Shown here one piece after another: positions 10,201 to 18,185 of a DNA stretch of 64,000 nt (the first letter of the stretch is position 1; each line of letters opens with the position of its first letter). The notes beneath the pieces are model-generated. The model was not told the origin of the DNA. It was given only the letters and a program-made list of their open reading frames with translations, and did no database searches. The DNA is from Acidovorax sp. GW101-3H11 (GTDB taxonomy: Bacteria; Pseudomonadota; Gammaproteobacteria; Burkholderiales; Burkholderiaceae_C). Where the stretch lies: contig NZ_LUKZ01000012.1 of NCBI RefSeq assembly GCF_001633105.1, positions 257,638 through 321,637 of the forward strand. The letters run 5' to 3'. Both the position numbers and the translations under genes were made by a program.

Positions 10201-11164
10201 TGGATCGGACCTGCTGGACTTTGGCCAGATGGCCGCCCTGCCCCCGGGCTCGCCCCTGACCTACCGCCGCCAGCGGGGCTCGGGCACCAACCTGGGCTTC
10301 GGTTTTGTGGGCGATGACATCCAATGGGACATCGGCGCCACGGGCGTGGGCTTCCCGGTGACCAACGTGGTGGGGGGGCTGGCCAAAACCGGCACCCTGG
10401 GCCGCTACGGCTACAAGCTCGAAGCTTTCCGTCGCCCCATCACAGGCAGCCTGCTGTCCTATGCCGGTGCCCGCGATCCCGTCTCCGGCGAGCTCTGGGG
10501 TGGCGTGGTGGCCACTGGTGCCGCAGCGCGCCTGTCCACCGACTTCGGCCCATACAGCAGCTCGGTGAGCCTGAATCTCGCAGCCCTGACCGGCAAGAAC
10601 GTGGAAAACAACACCCGCGCCCAACTGCGCGTGGCTGTGGACCGCGACGTCTGGCGCGGCAGCCACAGCGTGGTCAACATGGGCGTGGCGTTTTCCGCCT
10701 GGCACTACGGCAAGGACCTGTCGGAATACAGTTTCGGCCACGGTGGCTACTACAGCCCGCGCAGCTACGCCTCCCTTGCATTGCCTGTGGAATGGAGCGG
10801 TCGCCACGGGGCCCTCACCTGGCTGGCGCGGGGTTCGGTATCGGTATCGCGCAGCAGCAGCGCCGACAGCGACTACTTCCCGCAGAGCGCGCTGCTGCAG
10901 GCTCTGGCGCGTGCGCGCCTGGCGGAAAGCGGCAATGTGCCGGTGTACCCAGGCAGTTCAGGCTCGGGGGTTGGCCGATCGTTCCGGGGCGTGCTGGAGT
11001 ACCAGGTCACCCGCAATCTTTCGCTCGGTGCCCAGCTGGAGCTGGACCGCTCCGCCTACTACGCCCCCACCAACCTCATGGTGTACGGCCGCTACCGCTT
11101 TGACCCGGTGCTGGTACCGCTGGAAAACCGCCCGCGCCCCGTCCAGCCCTATTCGAGTTTCTGA
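7235..11164 (+). CDS. bcsC: cellulose export protein BcsC (TPR superhelix plus outer-membrane barrel)
   Basis: Forms the periplasmic scaffold and outer-membrane pore for cellulose. The 1309 residues comprise a signal peptide, then many tetratricopeptide-like helical pairs (about 40-900) rich in Ala, Leu and Gln, then the BCSC C-terminal beta barrel (about 960-1309) with alternating strands and a terminal Phe, the usual outer-membrane insertion signal. The GTG at 7235 is the longest start; a GTG at 7244 overlaps the bcsZ stop as GTGA and may be the real one. Both give an intact signal peptide. Size agrees with E. coli BcsC (1157 aa) plus extra repeats. Confidence 0.94.
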   Translation: METVTRAPRRPLHWLPSITLLAAACLPPAQGVHASTPSAVEAELLSGARMWASKNRPDMARQLVDKVLAMDPYSPQGLGTLGDLALREKKMDEAKRILDTLRSRHPGHAVTQELETLVRVYGSEREKLSQMRLMARAGRKAEAADLARELFPQGPPTLGGLALEYHQILGSSTKRNTDSLRQLGKLYQETGESRYRLAQLEMRMYQGENPTTVVQEIESLAKQPDVNAQQLQDLWRRAMDRLANTSANLPRVRAFLQRYPGDKAMEDRLAAMQQAVERAARAARDPANLARNAARAALDQGNTELAEEQLQAALALRPSDGDSLGNLGLIRLRQGEHAQAQELFGQAYALTRQGKWKELQETARFWGFLRQADRAIEKNELSTAASLAERALALQPGNAEALTTLASIRDLQGDHALAENLYLDALRHDAASSAAVKGLASLYARTQRSGKALALLAEAATRDAALGAKLAGTQADILVAQAEEHLQAQRLSAALRALESAVVLAPGDAWVRHRLARLYLRLNLPKEALNVMDEGMARATVTPPGAASGAMLYARALIRSAVNDDQGALADLAQIPSGERTESMQALSQRSTVNSLAAQAAASRQPAEAQALLAQAEQTAGNDAELLYTVANAWFRRAQPLQGVAVFNRLAARAHRMEPQAQLDHAQLLNRAQDDATLAEHLPRLLQSPGWSVEQEARLVALYTAHRERLIEQQRQAGNLTEAVRMARQPLQLPTPAASPDAVQQRGQTQARLLMAAGEYADAARLLAPLVKTQPDGLDLRMALADALSRLGDVRGATEHALWLQDHLPPTDAGQQLALLRIWQRAGRMEEARALSTRLLQAFPNDSDVLLHAARLERANRNYAQALVFFRSALMLETRGGALATAEPTPTEAMDAEPPLALQKSYALSLPVDPIVVAKIQGEIDAIEARRQVWIEAAHTGLRKNSTEGISSLRGWERPLVAWMPRGYDGHYFLHVDRVKLNAGDLPADGSDLLDFGQMAALPPGSPLTYRRQRGSGTNLGFGFVGDDIQWDIGATGVGFPVTNVVGGLAKTGTLGRYGYKLEAFRRPITGSLLSYAGARDPVSGELWGGVVATGAAARLSTDFGPYSSSVSLNLAALTGKNVENNTRAQLRVAVDRDVWRGSHSVVNMGVAFSAWHYGKDLSEYSFGHGGYYSPRSYASLALPVEWSGRHGALTWLARGSVSVSRSSSADSDYFPQSALLQALARARLAESGNVPVYPGSSGSGVGRSFRGVLEYQVTRNLSLGAQLELDRSAYYAPTNLMVYGRYRFDPVLVPLENRPRPVQPYSSF

Positions 11165-11165
11165 G

Positions 11166-12962
11166 ATGTCCACCGCCTCTTCTTCCCCGCGCAAAGGCCC
11201 TCCGCCTCCAGGGCGGGTGCGCACCTGGCTCCGGCGCCTGCGCCTTTCCTCCGGCCAGGGGCCTGACGGTGGCGCAACCCCCACGCGCATCGGCATCGAA
11301 GGCCTGCCCGATGGCGTGGGCCAGTTGCCAGCGCATGTCCCTGTCTCGCTGGTCGCAGCCGATGCGCCCAGTGCTGCGCTGTGGTTCCCCGCACTGCTGG
11401 AGGACGCCCTCGCCGCAGGCCCCGTGGGCCTGGTCGCATCCGACACATCATGGGTAGACGGTCTGCTGCGGCGCCCGGCCCTGCAGGCCGCCTACCGCGC
11501 CGGCCGCTTGCAGCTGTGGGTGCTCTCACCCGGCCTGCAGGCCGAGGTGCGGCGCCATGGGCTCCTGCCCTTGATGGAGGAACTGGAGCGCACGGGCCTG
11601 AGCGATGCACATGCGCTGTTTGTCTGTGACGCCCAGGGCCTGCTCGCAGGCCTCAGCGTGGTGGAGCTGGCCCGGGTGAGCCGCCAGCTCAGCGCCCTGT
11701 GCCGCGAGCGCGCACGCCCTGTGGTGCTGGGGTTCTTCCCGCCGCTGGAGCCTGAAGTGCTTCTGCCCGCTTTGCGCAACCTGTGCCAGATGTCCATGCA
11801 CATTGCCACCTTGCGCACCGATGCAGACCGCTGGAGCCTGGGCCTGGAGCGCTGGAATACCGATGGCGGCGCTCTCTTCCAGACGGCCTTCGGACTGCTG
11901 CACGACGACACAACGGGCCGCCTGATGGCGGACGGCACGCGCACGCGGGGTGCCGCGCGCGAACTGGTCGAAGCGGCAGACCAGTCCGAGGTCATCGCCA
12001 CGCGCGCTTCCATCGAAGGCCAGCGCGGCGTGCCTGGCCACTGGCGCATCGTCGAGGGCCTCGCCGACCTGGAGATAGCGGCCGCCGCCAGCGTGGCGGC
12101 CACCGTGCTCCTGGATGCAGGCCAGGCGTCAGACTTCGAATCCCGTGCACGCCTGGTGCATCAGCTGCGCCTGTCGCGCCCGCTCACGCTCAAGATCGTG
12201 GTGCGGGAAAACCTGGGAAAGCTGCGCACACACAGCGAACAGGCCCTGCTGCAACTGGGCGCCAGCGCGATGGTCTACAAGGAGGTCGGGTTTTCTCGGC
12301 TCCTGCAGCTGCTGCAGGACATCAACGCCCAAAGCCACACCCGCAAAGTGCACCCTGACTACGAGCAGGCGCTGGGCAGCTTCATGCCTGCACGCGAGCG
12401 GGGCTACCAGCCACCAGCGCAGTTCTGTGCACTGGTGCGCAGCATGCTGGACCGCACACATGCGATTGGCCTGTCGCACAGCCTGGTGCGACTGAACGTG
12501 CTGGCGCAGATCCCGCACCTGGATGCGCTGCGCGCCTGCCACACCGCACGCGACGGCGACCTCTTCACCGCCGACCATGAAGCGGTGTACGTCTTCCTGT
12601 TCGCCTGCCGCGAACCCGATGTGGATCTGGCGCTGCACCGCCTTTTTGCGCTGCCCTTGACCCAGTTGTTTTCATCCGAAGCCACCGACTGTTCGGACAC
12701 AGGCATCCGAGCCATGACCAGCCACCTGCAAGAGGCCTTGCGCAAGGGCTTGCCCGACTACAGCGCGCTGCTGGACCCCGCACCCGCAGCAACAGCAGTC
12801 GCCACTGCTGCGCCAGCCTCCATGCCGCCCCTTCCCTCGCCCACACTGCCTGCACCGCCCACAGGCACCGGGGCCGTGCATGTCGCAGCAGGCCCCAGCG
12901 TGCAGCGCCGCCCCATTGCACGGCGTGCTGTGCCGCACCCTGCCGGGAGGTCCGTGGCATGA
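11166..12962 (+). CDS. bcsE: BcsE, cyclic di-GMP-binding cellulose regulator (GIL domain)
   Basis: Cytoplasmic regulator needed for full cellulose output; in enterobacteria it binds c-di-GMP and couples BcsA to BcsF and BcsG. The 598-residue protein has a basic, Pro-rich N-terminus, a degenerate NTPase/REC-like region, and a GIL-type region with the ligand motif R-x-G-D at 462-465 (RDGD). After about residue 538 comes an Ala/Pro-rich tail not present in the 523-aa E. coli protein as I recall it. ATG at 11166 is one base after the bcsC stop; the reading frame also extends upstream inside bcsC, which is a shadow. The end overlaps bcsF as ATGA. Confidence 0.85.
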   Translation: MSTASSSPRKGPPPPGRVRTWLRRLRLSSGQGPDGGATPTRIGIEGLPDGVGQLPAHVPVSLVAADAPSAALWFPALLEDALAAGPVGLVASDTSWVDGLLRRPALQAAYRAGRLQLWVLSPGLQAEVRRHGLLPLMEELERTGLSDAHALFVCDAQGLLAGLSVVELARVSRQLSALCRERARPVVLGFFPPLEPEVLLPALRNLCQMSMHIATLRTDADRWSLGLERWNTDGGALFQTAFGLLHDDTTGRLMADGTRTRGAARELVEAADQSEVIATRASIEGQRGVPGHWRIVEGLADLEIAAAASVAATVLLDAGQASDFESRARLVHQLRLSRPLTLKIVVRENLGKLRTHSEQALLQLGASAMVYKEVGFSRLLQLLQDINAQSHTRKVHPDYEQALGSFMPARERGYQPPAQFCALVRSMLDRTHAIGLSHSLVRLNVLAQIPHLDALRACHTARDGDLFTADHEAVYVFLFACREPDVDLALHRLFALPLTQLFSSEATDCSDTGIRAMTSHLQEALRKGLPDYSALLDPAPAATAVATAAPASMPPLPSPTLPAPPTGTGAVHVAAGPSVQRRPIARRAVPHPAGRSVA

Positions 12963-13147
12963 CACTGTTGATGTTGCTGCTCTACATGCTGCTGGGCGCC
13001 CTGCTGGCCTGGCCCTGCTGGTTGCTGCTGCGCCGTGCGCAACGGGCACGCCAGCCACTGCGCTGCGTGAGGCCCTACCGGCCCGAACTGCCGCAACTGC
13101 CGCAAGCAGATGCGGCCGCTGCGCCAACGCCTCCTTCCGCCCCCTGA
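12959..13147 (+). CDS. bcsF: BcsF, small membrane protein
   Basis: A 62-residue protein: one N-terminal transmembrane helix (LLMLLLYMLLGALLAWPCWLL), an Arg-rich stretch at 24-40, then a Pro/Ala tail. Size, topology and position between bcsE and bcsQ match BcsF, which recruits BcsE to the membrane in E. coli. Sequence alone would not identify it; the call rests on context. Its ATG overlaps the bcsE stop. Confidence 0.75.
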   Translation: MTLLMLLLYMLLGALLAWPCWLLLRRAQRARQPLRCVRPYRPELPQLPQADAAAAPTPPSAP

Positions 13148-13172
13148 GTGAACGAATGAACAGAGACTTTGC

Positions 13173-13961
13173 ATGCGTGTGATTGCCGTTGTATCGCCAC
13201 TCGGAGGAGTGGGGCGAACCACCCTGACTGCCCATCTGGCCACGCTCCTGGCGCGCCAAGGCCAGCGCAGCCTGGCGGTGGAGCTGTGCGCCCAGAACCT
13301 GCTGGGGCGGCACCTGGGCATGCACGAGGCCAGCGCCGCTGGCTGGGCCCGCGCGGCGGCCGACGGCCAATGGTGGGCCGAAGGCGGCTTTGACAATTCG
13401 GACGGCGTTCGCGTCCTGCCTTTTGGCGAAGCGTCCCTGGAAACCATTCACACCCTGCACCAGCTGCTGCAGGTACAGCCGCGCTGGCTGCAGGACCAGA
13501 TCGAACTGCTGGACATCCCCTCTGACAGCACCGTGCTGCTGGACACCCCCCTGTGGCCCTCACCCTGGGCCCAGGCCGCACTGCAGTGTGCCGACACCGT
13601 GCTGGTCGCACTGGAAGCCTCTGCTCGCGCCTGTGCAGCCCTGGGCAGTGTGCGGGCCTTGCTGCGCGGCGCTACCGCAGCCCCCGGCGAGCAGGGTGTG
13701 CTGGTCACCCGCTTCGATCCGCGCCGAGTCTCCCATCGCGAGGCTTTGCAGACCCTGCGTGAACAATGGGGAGAGCACCTCATCCCCTACACCTTGCACG
13801 AGGATGAGAACATCGCGCGCGCGCTGGCCCGCGCCATGTGTGTGGGCAGCCTGGCGCCCCACGCACAGTCCGCACACGACCTGCAGGGCGTGTGCAACTG
13901 GCTGGAAGGCCAGCGTGCGGCCCCCGCGTCCATGCTGGTGCCCGGCGCCACCCTGCCATGA
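13173..13961 (+). CDS. bcsQ: BcsQ, MinD/ParA-like ATPase of the cellulose complex
   Basis: SIMIBI-class ATPase-like protein of 262 residues that helps place and assemble the synthase in E. coli. The N-terminal P-loop reads SPLGGVGRTTLTAHLA: the glycines and threonines are kept, but the deviant Walker A lysine is Leu and the P-loop lysine is Arg. E. coli BcsQ also departs from the canonical motif, as I recall, so this may be a family trait. The segment GWARAAADGQWW resembles the family. The stop overlaps the bcsA start (ATGA). No bcsR is found next to it. Confidence 0.88.
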   Translation: MRVIAVVSPLGGVGRTTLTAHLATLLARQGQRSLAVELCAQNLLGRHLGMHEASAAGWARAAADGQWWAEGGFDNSDGVRVLPFGEASLETIHTLHQLLQVQPRWLQDQIELLDIPSDSTVLLDTPLWPSPWAQAALQCADTVLVALEASARACAALGSVRALLRGATAAPGEQGVLVTRFDPRRVSHREALQTLREQWGEHLIPYTLHEDENIARALARAMCVGSLAPHAQSAHDLQGVCNWLEGQRAAPASMLVPGATLP

Positions 13962-16489
13962 CCTACCTGCACGATACGGGGGTGGCGCCCCGCGCAAACG
14001 CCCCCCAGCCTCAGCAAGACCCTGCGAACGAGGGCTCCGGGCCAGGCCGGGTCGGGCAATGGATACGTTGGCTTGCGCAGCAGCTGGAAGTGACACCTAG
14101 TGCACCATGGTGGATGTGGCTGTGGCGCTGCATCGTGCTGCCCGCCACGCCCGAGCGTGCACTGCTGCCTTGGCTGCTGCAGCCGGGGCGCTGGCTGCTC
14201 GCAGGACTGGTATTTGTGCTGCGCTGGGGCTGGAAAGGCCTGGCCCTGCTCCTGAACGGGGTGTTCTGGCCCATACGCCTCTTCCTGCGCGCCATGGACC
14301 GGCTGGCCACTCATGTCAACGTGGAAAAGGGGATGCGTCTGGCCGACCAGGTGCTGTCACCCCTCATGGAAATTCCCGGACTTCGGTGGGTGGTGCTGGG
14401 CGTGGGCCTTCTGGCCGGGCTGGTCGTGATGACGACCCCCTTCAACTGGCTCGGGCAGACACTGTTCATGCTGCTCTGCTGGGGTCTTTCGCTGGTGCTG
14501 CGCCGCCTGCCGGGGCGCTATCCTTCGCTTGCACTGGCGGCCATCAGCCTGCTAGCCATGGGGCGCTACGCCTGGTGGCGTGTGACCTCGTCCATCGAGT
14601 TCGAATCGGCCATTGAATCCTTCCTGGGCTACGGCCTGCTCGCCGCCGAGGCCTACACCTGGCTGGTGGTGGTGCTGGGGTTCATCCAGACCGCCTGGCC
14701 CCTGCACCGCCGCCCGGCCGACCTGCAGGGCCAGTCAGCCTCCTGGCCCACCGTCGATGTCTACATCCCCACCTACAACGAACCCCTGAGCGTGGTGCGG
14801 ACCACGGTGCTGGCGTCCATGGCACTGGACTGGCCCAAAGACAAGGTCAAGGTTTTCATCCTGGACGACGGTCGGCGCGAGGAATTCCGCGAGTTCGCCG
14901 AGTCCATGGGTGTGGGTTACATCGTCCGCCCCGACAACAACCACGCCAAGGCTGGCAACCTGAACCACGCGCTGGGCAAAACCGACGGCGAGTTGATCGC
15001 CATCTTCGACTGCGACCACATCCCCACACGCTCCTTCCTGACCACGGCCGTGGGCTGGTTCCAGCGCGACCCGAAGTGCGCCATGCTGCAAACGCCGCAC
15101 CACTTTTTCTCGCCCGACCCGTTTGAGCGCAACCTGGGCACCTTCCGCCGCGTGCCCAACGAAGGCGCACTGTTCTACGGCCTGATCCAGGACGGCAACG
15201 ATTTCTGGAACGCCACCTTCTTCTGCGGCTCCTGCGCCGTGATACGCCGCGGCCCGCTGCTGGAGGTGGGCGGCATCGCCGTGGAGACGGTGACCGAGGA
15301 TGCGCACACCGCGCTCAAGCTGCACCGGCGCGGCTACACCACGGCCTACATCAACGAAACCCAGGCCGCAGGGCTGGCCACCGAGAGCCTGTCGGCCCAT
15401 GTGGGGCAGCGCATCCGCTGGGCGCGCGGCATGGCGCAGATCTTCCGCGTAGACAACCCCTTCCTGGGCAAGGGCCTCACGCTATGGCAACGCATTTGTT
15501 ATGCCAATGCCATGGTGCACTTCTTCTTCGGGTTGCCCAGGCTGGTGTTCCTCACCGCGCCCATGGCCTTCCTGTTCTTCGAATGGCACATCATCAACGC
15601 GGGCGCCATCATGATCGCGCTGTATGTGCTGCCTTACATCCTGCAATCCAACATCGCCAACGCCCACGTGCAAGGCGAGCACCGGCACACTTTCTGGGCT
15701 GAGGTCTACGAGACCGTGCTGGCCTGGTACGTGGCCCTGCCCACCACGGTGGCGCTGATCAACCCGCGCCTGGGCAAGTTCAACGTGACGGCCAAGGGCG
15801 GGCTGGTGGACGAGCCCTACTTCGACTGGGCCATCTCGCGCCCCTACACCGTTCTGGTGCTGCTGAACTTCGCAGCCTTTGGAATGGGGATCATGCGCCT
15901 GTTCTTCTGGAACACGGAAGAAACGGCCACCGTGTTGCTGAACCTGCTGTGGACCGTCTACAGCATCCTCATGCTGGGCGCCGCACTGGGCGTGGCCTCC
16001 GAGGCGCGCCAGGTGCGCCGCATGCACCGTGTGGCCACCCGCTTGCAGGCCACGCTGTACCAGGACGACGGTACGGTATTCCAGGCCGTTTGCATCGACT
16101 TCTCCATGACGGGGGTGGGCCTGGAACTACCCAAAGGCACCCGACTGGCAGTGGGTGAGAAGGTTCAGGTAGGCCTGTGGCGCGGCCATGTCGAATGCAC
16201 CTTCCCCGCCACCATCATGCTGCACCGGGGCCAAGGCGCTACGGGCCTGCAATTCGACCCCATGACACGCGAACAACAGATCGACCTGGTGCAATGCACC
16301 TTTGCCCGCCCCGACACCTGGCGGCAATGGAACGACAGCCATGACATCGACCGTCCCCTGCACGGTCTGCAGGAGATCGCCCAGCTCGGTGTGCTCGGCT
16401 ACCGCAAGTTCTGGGAATCGCTGCTGGAAGCTGCCCGGAGCCGCTGGCCCACCAGCAGCCAACGCAGACAACAGGGACTGGGCGCATGA
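13958..16489 (+). CDS. bcsA: cellulose synthase catalytic subunit BcsA (GT2 plus PilZ)
   Basis: Polymerises UDP-glucose into beta-1,4-glucan and moves the chain through the inner membrane. The 843 residues hold an N-terminal extension, transmembrane helices before and after the catalytic domain, and GT2 motifs LDDG (about 301-304), FDCDH (about 350), VTEDAH (about 445) and QRIRW (about 483). The C-terminal PilZ domain has the c-di-GMP arginines in RQVRRMHR (about 684) and DFSMTGVG. Start at 13958 overlaps the bcsQ stop; an upstream in-frame extension inside bcsQ has no support. Layout closely resembles E. coli BcsA. Confidence 0.97.
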   Translation: MTYLHDTGVAPRANAPQPQQDPANEGSGPGRVGQWIRWLAQQLEVTPSAPWWMWLWRCIVLPATPERALLPWLLQPGRWLLAGLVFVLRWGWKGLALLLNGVFWPIRLFLRAMDRLATHVNVEKGMRLADQVLSPLMEIPGLRWVVLGVGLLAGLVVMTTPFNWLGQTLFMLLCWGLSLVLRRLPGRYPSLALAAISLLAMGRYAWWRVTSSIEFESAIESFLGYGLLAAEAYTWLVVVLGFIQTAWPLHRRPADLQGQSASWPTVDVYIPTYNEPLSVVRTTVLASMALDWPKDKVKVFILDDGRREEFREFAESMGVGYIVRPDNNHAKAGNLNHALGKTDGELIAIFDCDHIPTRSFLTTAVGWFQRDPKCAMLQTPHHFFSPDPFERNLGTFRRVPNEGALFYGLIQDGNDFWNATFFCGSCAVIRRGPLLEVGGIAVETVTEDAHTALKLHRRGYTTAYINETQAAGLATESLSAHVGQRIRWARGMAQIFRVDNPFLGKGLTLWQRICYANAMVHFFFGLPRLVFLTAPMAFLFFEWHIINAGAIMIALYVLPYILQSNIANAHVQGEHRHTFWAEVYETVLAWYVALPTTVALINPRLGKFNVTAKGGLVDEPYFDWAISRPYTVLVLLNFAAFGMGIMRLFFWNTEETATVLLNLLWTVYSILMLGAALGVASEARQVRRMHRVATRLQATLYQDDGTVFQAVCIDFSMTGVGLELPKGTRLAVGEKVQVGLWRGHVECTFPATIMLHRGQGATGLQFDPMTREQQIDLVQCTFARPDTWRQWNDSHDIDRPLHGLQEIAQLGVLGYRKFWESLLEAARSRWPTSSQRRQQGLGA

Positions 16490-18066
16490 GCTACTGGAAC
16501 CTGTACTTCCTGGTCAAGGTGGGCCTGTACTTCACGGGCTACATCGGTTTCAGCTGGTGGCTGAACCTGCTGCTGTGGCTGGTACTGCAGCCCCCCATTG
16601 GCCACCGGCTGCTGAGACGCACCCGCGCCGTGCTGGCCTGGCCAGCGGCGATTGCACTGCTGTACTACGACTCCTACCTGCCCACCCTGGGGCGCGTGTT
16701 GTCCCAGCTCAAGGCCCTGGCGGGTTTCAGCGCCGACTACTGGATGGAGTTGGCCGGGCGGCTGGTCAACCCCACCGCCGTGGCGATTGCTGTGGCCGGT
16801 GTCTTTCTGTATGCGGCCTTGGCGCGACGCGTGCGCTTTGCCACCTTTGCCCTGATTGGCATCTTGAGCGTGCCGCTGGTGGCAGCCCTCCAGGAGCGGG
16901 AGGCGCAGATCAACGATGCCGTGAATGCCCGGGTCAACGCTGGCGACGGCTCCTCCGTGGCGGGCGCCGATGCAGCAGACCCCGACGCCCTCCTGCAAAA
17001 GTTCTATGCCAGCGAAAGCCAGAAGCGGATGCAGTTCAGCACCGCAGGCGGGCAGCCCCCCTTCGACATCATTCTGTTGCACGTGTGCTCGCTGTCCTGG
17101 GACGACATGGAGTTTGTGGGCCAGCGCAACCACCCACTGCTCCAACGCTTTGACGTGTTGTTCACCAACTTCAACAGCGCCGCCAGCTACAGCGGGCCAG
17201 CTTCGCTGCGCGTGCTGCACGGCTCGTGTGGGCAGACGCCCCACAACAAGCTGTACGAGGGCATCGATCCACAGTGTTACGTGTTTCCCAACCTGGAGAA
17301 GGTGGGCTACCGGACAGCGGCACTGCTCAACCACGATGGCGTGTACGAAGAGTACGCCCATGCGCTGGAGCAACGCGGCGGTTTGGCAGGCAAGCTGCAG
17401 CCCAACCAGAGTGCGCCCGTGCACATGCAGAACTTCGACGGCTCGCCGATCTACAACGACCATGCGCTGCTGTCGCAGTGGTGGAAGAAGCGCAGCAGCG
17501 AGAGGGGAACCGCCCCTGTGGCGCTGTACTACAACACCATCTCACTGCACGATGGCAACCGCGTGCCGGGCATGACCTCCCGCAGCAGCCTGGACACCTA
17601 CAAACCTCGTCTGGTGCAGCTAATGGCTGATTTCGATAAGTTCATCACGGAACTGGAAACGGCGGGCAAACCGGTGGTGGTAGTGCTCGTGCCTGAACAC
17701 GGCGCATCGCTGCGCGGTGACAAGATACAGATTTCGGGCATGCGCGAGATTCCAGGCCCACGCATCACACTGGTGCCTGCTGGCGTAAAGCTCGTGGGCA
17801 TGAAGAAAAAAGACCCTGCGGCTGAGCCCACCGCGCCGGTGGTGGTGAACCAGCCCATGAGCTACCTGGGCCTGTTCACCTTGCTTGGCGACCTGCTGAG
17901 CGACAGTCCCTATGCCGACTCCGCCCGCCCGCTGACCGATCGCCTGCAGGCACCGGAGACCACGCCCTTCGTTTCGGAAAACGCCGACGTGGTCGTGATG
18001 CGCAACGCGGTCGGCAAGTACCTGATGAAGTCGGGCAACGGAGAGTGGATTCCCTACAGCTACTGA
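16486..18066 (+). CDS. bcsG: BcsG, cellulose phosphoethanolamine transferase
   Basis: Inner-membrane enzyme that moves phosphoethanolamine from phospholipid to nascent cellulose. The 526-residue protein has several N-terminal transmembrane helices, then a periplasmic alkaline-phosphatase-fold domain. Family signatures include HVCSLSWDDME (zinc-site Cys), SAASYSGPA with the probable Ser nucleophile, SCGQTPHNKLY, FDGSPIYND, and VPEHGASLRGDK with the zinc-binding Glu-His pair. It is the last gene of the operon and overlaps bcsA by four bases. Its presence predicts pEtN-cellulose rather than plain cellulose. Confidence 0.95.
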   Translation: MSYWNLYFLVKVGLYFTGYIGFSWWLNLLLWLVLQPPIGHRLLRRTRAVLAWPAAIALLYYDSYLPTLGRVLSQLKALAGFSADYWMELAGRLVNPTAVAIAVAGVFLYAALARRVRFATFALIGILSVPLVAALQEREAQINDAVNARVNAGDGSSVAGADAADPDALLQKFYASESQKRMQFSTAGGQPPFDIILLHVCSLSWDDMEFVGQRNHPLLQRFDVLFTNFNSAASYSGPASLRVLHGSCGQTPHNKLYEGIDPQCYVFPNLEKVGYRTAALLNHDGVYEEYAHALEQRGGLAGKLQPNQSAPVHMQNFDGSPIYNDHALLSQWWKKRSSERGTAPVALYYNTISLHDGNRVPGMTSRSSLDTYKPRLVQLMADFDKFITELETAGKPVVVVLVPEHGASLRGDKIQISGMREIPGPRITLVPAGVKLVGMKKKDPAAEPTAPVVVNQPMSYLGLFTLLGDLLSDSPYADSARPLTDRLQAPETTPFVSENADVVVMRNAVGKYLMKSGNGEWIPYSY

Positions 18067-18185
18067 TCTACGGCGTTGGCCCAGGCAGCGGCCGGGGGCT
18101 GTGTCCCGCATAATCAGCCGCTGCGCCCGCGCACCGGGCCCTCGCCCGCCTGCGGCGTACGTCCGTCAACCCCTTCCCTCTTCGC

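Noticed and set aside
9296-10807. 503-codon open frame opposite bcsC
   Set aside because: Antisense shadow of bcsC; no signal, motif or ribosome site.
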